This document shows, piece after piece, positions 5,855-7,483 of a stretch of 7,483 nt of DNA. The first letter of the stretch is position 1. Every line of letters begins with the position of its first letter. The position numbers and the translations under genes are program-made. The stretch is from Methylocystaceae bacterium (GTDB lineage: Bacteria > Pseudomonadota > Alphaproteobacteria > Rhizobiales > Beijerinckiaceae). The notes below the pieces were generated by a model. The model was given only the letters and a program-made list of their open reading frames with translations. It was not told the DNA's origin and did no database searches. The stretch lies in contig PLZT01000187.1 of NCBI GenBank assembly GCA_003152255.1, positions 15,917 to 23,399 on the forward strand, given 5' to 3'.

Positions 5855-6283
5855 ATGCAATTCGATTTTCCCAAGGTTGAAGACGAAGCCAGCCGGACGG
5901 CGATTGAAACCGCGATCAATGCTTTCGTGCGCGCCTTCTACGCGAAGGGCGGGGCCGATCCGCTGCTCGGCCCCGTTTTCGCGGATTCGATCGCCGATCT
6001 CGATCGCCACATCGAAATCGTGGCGAACTTCTGGTCGCGTTCCCTGCTGCAAACGGATCGCTACGAGGGGCATCCTTTTCCGGTCCATATCCACTTGCCG
6101 ATCAAGCCCGCGCATTTCAAACGCTGGCTGGAATTGTTCGTCGAGGCGGCGCGGGAAGTCTTGCCCGAAACCCAGGCGAACCAGGCGATCGCCAAGGCCA
6201 GCCACATGGCCCAGTGTTTCCAATCCGGCATGTTTCCGTTCACGGGCGCGGATGGACAGCCGTCGCGAACGCCGGCGTCCTGA
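5855..6283 (+). CDS. Group III truncated haemoglobin (trHb3)
   Basis: 142-residue single-domain globin with the 2-on-2 fold, expected to be cytoplasmic and to bind one haem b. Recognised by DPLLGPVF (35-42), NFWSRSLL.T..Y.G.P (58-74), the HIHLP segment and HFKRWLELF (87-95). By alignment from memory with Campylobacter Ctb, Y29 is the distal B10 tyrosine, H52 the distal E7 histidine, H78 the proximal F8 ligand and W91 the G8 tryptophan. Group III members have very high ligand affinity and are linked to nitric oxide or peroxide chemistry and oxygen scavenging rather than transport. The start has a strong SD, GGGAGGAG at 5844-5851. It lies 109 bases after the YqeB-like pair; no sigma-54 or FNR-type site was seen in that gap. 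A group II globin lies 737 bases downstream. Confidence 0.93.
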   Translation: MQFDFPKVEDEASRTAIETAINAFVRAFYAKGGADPLLGPVFADSIADLDRHIEIVANFWSRSLLQTDRYEGHPFPVHIHLPIKPAHFKRWLELFVEAAREVLPETQANQAIAKASHMAQCFQSGMFPFTGADGQPSRTPAS

Positions 6284-6328
6284 GGGCGGCGCCAGCGACG
6301 ACGCTTAAGTGTCGCAATCCGTCCGGAG

Positions 6329-6350
6329 CATTGTCCGCTCCATGACAATG
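6329..6350. repeat. Inverted repeat CATTGTC-N8-GACAATG upstream of the cytochrome gene
   Basis: Perfect seven-base arms (6329-6335 and 6344-6350) around eight bases; an alternative GGAGC/GCTCC hairpin (6325-6329 with 6337-6341) overlaps it. The arm sequence is the same GACAATG/CATTGTC found in the dyad upstream of nifA (935-971). It lies 111 bases before the cytochrome ATG, where a promoter would be expected. The regulator is unknown. Confidence 0.45.
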
Positions 6351-6351
6351 A

Positions 6352-6377
6352 CGTCGCGGCGACGATCCCTCGCGACG
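6352..6377. repeat. GC-rich inverted repeats between the globin and cytochrome genes
   Basis: CGTCGC-G-GCGACG (6352-6364) is a perfect 13-base palindrome, and CGTCGCG (6352-6358) can also pair with CGCGACG (6371-6377). A TTTT run starts 12 bases later, too far for a standard intrinsic terminator. Mutually exclusive pairings are possible, but the high local GC content makes chance a fair explanation. Confidence 0.35.
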
Positions 6378-6460
6378 CCGGAGTCTTTTGCGATCAACAG
6401 GGCAGGGGCGAGGCTCGGCTATTCGGGCCCGACAGAGGTGAAACCCGTGGTGATGTCGTC

Positions 6461-6982
6461 ATGAGCATGAAATTCAAATTCGCGGGCGCGGCGCTTGGCG
6501 TCATGCTTGGCGCGGCCGCGCCCGCGGCCGGGCAAATGGATCACATGTCCATGATGTCGCATGCGCCGGACACGCGTAAGCTGCTGGATTTTCCGGCGCC
6601 CATGCGCGAGCACATGCTGTCCAATATGCGCGGTCACCTGCAAGCCTTGAATGAAATTCTCGCGGCCCTGTCGATCGGCGATGGTGCGAAGGCGGGAAAG
6701 ATCGCCGAGACGAGGCTGGGCGTCGAGTCGCCCGGCGCCGCGGCCTGCGTTCCAAACAGCGGGACGACCGACCACTCGACGCATGACATGGCGGCGATGA
6801 TGGGCAAATTCATGCCCGAAGAAATGCGGGCGCTGGGGCTGACGATGCACGAGTCCGCGAGCGAATTCGCGCGCGAGGCGGCGAAGACGCAGACCGGCGG
6901 CGATCTGAAGCCCGCCCTCGCGGCGCTCGCGCGGGTGACGCAAAGCTGCGCCGCTTGTCACGCCGAATATCGTCTGAAGTGA
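6461..6982 (+). CDS. Exported c-type cytochrome, class II / cytochrome c'-like
   Basis: 173-residue precursor with a signal peptide (lysines at 4 and 6, hydrophobic 7-20, likely cleavage near 24/25), so the mature protein should be periplasmic. The single haem-attachment site CAACH (163-167) lies at the extreme C-terminus, the arrangement of four-helix-bundle class II cytochromes (c' and c556). The mature N-terminus is unusually rich in Met and His (MDHMSMMSH), with PMREHMLSNMRGHLQAL (47-63) as the likely first helix; a Met there could be the sixth haem ligand, which would favour the low-spin c556 type over true c'. Cytochromes c' bind NO and CO and relieve nitrosative stress. Start 6461 is supported by GGTGA at 6449-6453. 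It sits between two truncated globin genes, which suggests a shared role with NO or oxygen. The exact subtype is uncertain. Confidence 0.85.
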   Translation: MSMKFKFAGAALGVMLGAAAPAAGQMDHMSMMSHAPDTRKLLDFPAPMREHMLSNMRGHLQALNEILAALSIGDGAKAGKIAETRLGVESPGAAACVPNSGTTDHSTHDMAAMMGKFMPEEMRALGLTMHESASEFAREAAKTQTGGDLKPALAALARVTQSCAACHAEYRLK

Positions 6983-7020
6983 CGTCGATCGCTTGGCATG
7001 TCGATTGCTCATTCACGGAT

Positions 7021-7446
7021 ATGACGATGAACGCCGCCCAGTCCACCGAGTCCGTATTCACCAGAATCGGCGGAGCGGCGGCCATCGATAACCTCGTCGA
7101 GGCGTTCTACGGAAATATGGACGCTTTCGCCGCCGCGAAGGGCATTCGCGCCATGCACGGACCGAACCTTGGTCCGGTGAAGGCGATATTGAAACTCTAT
7201 CTCGCCGAATGGCTCGGGGGTCCGAAGGATTACTCAGCCCGGCGCGGCCATCCGCGATTGCGGATGCGACACGCTAAATTCCCGATTGGCCCCGCCGAAC
7301 GCGACGCCTGGATGCTTTGCATGGGCGCCGCGCTGGACGTTGCGATCGAGGATGCGGCCTTGCGCGAGAGCGTGAGACGAGAACTGGCCAAACTGGCCGA
7401 TTGGGTTCGTAACGATCCGGATAATCAACATGACAAGCATCACTGA
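7021..7446 (+). CDS. Group II truncated haemoglobin (trHb2)
   Basis: 141-residue single-domain 2-on-2 globin, expected to be cytoplasmic. The group II signature is clear: FTRIGG at the start (13-18), LAEWLGGP..Y (61-71), GHPRLRMRH (76-84), FPIG (87-90) and ERDAWMLCM (93-101). By family alignment, Y30 is the distal B10 tyrosine, H84 the proximal haem ligand and W97 the G8 tryptophan. Members bind oxygen and NO, and many act in NO dioxygenation or oxygen supply under low oxygen. The His-rich tail (QHDKHH) is an odd detail. Either ATG 7021 or ATG 7027 could be used; neither has a good ribosome-binding site, and the frame is open to 6955, inside the cytochrome gene. It follows the cytochrome stop by 38 bases, so they are probably co-transcribed. 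The next gene appears to overlap its end. Confidence 0.94.
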   Translation: MTMNAAQSTESVFTRIGGAAAIDNLVEAFYGNMDAFAAAKGIRAMHGPNLGPVKAILKLYLAEWLGGPKDYSARRGHPRLRMRHAKFPIGPAERDAWMLCMGAALDVAIEDAALRESVRRELAKLADWVRNDPDNQHDKHH

Positions 7447-7483
7447 GACCGCATTCGCGACATTGGATCAACAAGGGCGCCTG
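7430..7483 (+). CDS. Start of an unidentified gene overlapping the group II globin gene
   Basis: ATG 7430 opens a frame (MTSITETAFATLDQQGRL) that is still open at the window edge after 18 codons. It overlaps the last 17 bases of the globin gene in another frame, an arrangement typical of translational coupling in an operon. Too short to identify, and the ribosome-binding site is weak; it could also be a chance frame. Confidence 0.42.
   Translation, partial: MTSITETAFATLDQQGRL

Noticed and set aside
1..7483. CRISPR arrays, insertion sequences, tRNA or rRNA genes
   Set aside because: No regularly spaced direct repeats, transposase-like frames, terminal inverted repeats or tRNA-like cloverleaf sequences were seen on either strand. 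The only regular repeat is the 72-base coding periodicity of the LRV gene.

Overview
The window is a GC-rich segment of a nitrogen-fixation (nif) region, most likely from an alphaproteobacterial diazotroph. The evidence for this is a NifA of the NifL-independent, cysteine-motif type, near-consensus sigma-54 promoters paired with NifA upstream activator sites (TGT-N10-ACA), and the probable first codons of a divergent nifB. A Hyphomicrobiales member such as a type II methanotroph or a Beijerinckia relative would fit, but the genus is a guess.

Left part (1-3558): the 5' end of a probable nifB runs leftward off the window edge. It has its own sigma-54 promoter (248-262) and two perfect NifA sites (322-337 and 363-378). 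Rightward come a small TPR-like protein (439-918), then nifA (1043-2785) behind its own sigma-54 promoter, then a 4Fe-4S/leucine-rich-variant (LRV) repeat protein (2791-3558) only 5 bases after nifA, evidently in the same operon. An inverted repeat upstream of the nifA promoter partly resembles a RegR/RegA box.

Middle part (3559-5745): an intergenic region of about 395 bp, with an AT-rich core, carries a third NifA site plus sigma-54 promoter set. This leads into the first of two tandem, diverged paralogues of the YqeB/EF2563 family, normally known as accessory proteins of (selenium-dependent) molybdenum hydroxylases. The true start of the first one appears to be a GTG at 3954 with a strong ribosome-binding site. 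A small terminator-like hairpin separates the two paralogues. No molybdenum hydroxylase gene is visible here, so nif-type control of a YqeB-like gene suggests a molybdenum- or cofactor-related job for nitrogenase. This is the most original observation in the window.

Right part (5746-7483): a group III truncated haemoglobin, an exported c-type cytochrome with a C-terminal haem site (class II / cytochrome c'-like), and a group II truncated haemoglobin lie in one direction. The start of another gene overlaps the last one and leaves the window. This is a compact haem-protein module plausibly devoted to nitric oxide or oxygen handling next to oxygen-sensitive NifA and nitrogenase.

Taken together: NifA with sigma-54 would turn on nifB (FeMo-cofactor core synthesis) and the first YqeB-like gene, probably with autogenous or redox input at nifA itself. 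The LRV Fe-S protein is co-expressed with NifA, and the globin/cytochrome genes may protect the system. The functional links are inference; the promoter and site matches were read directly from the sequence.
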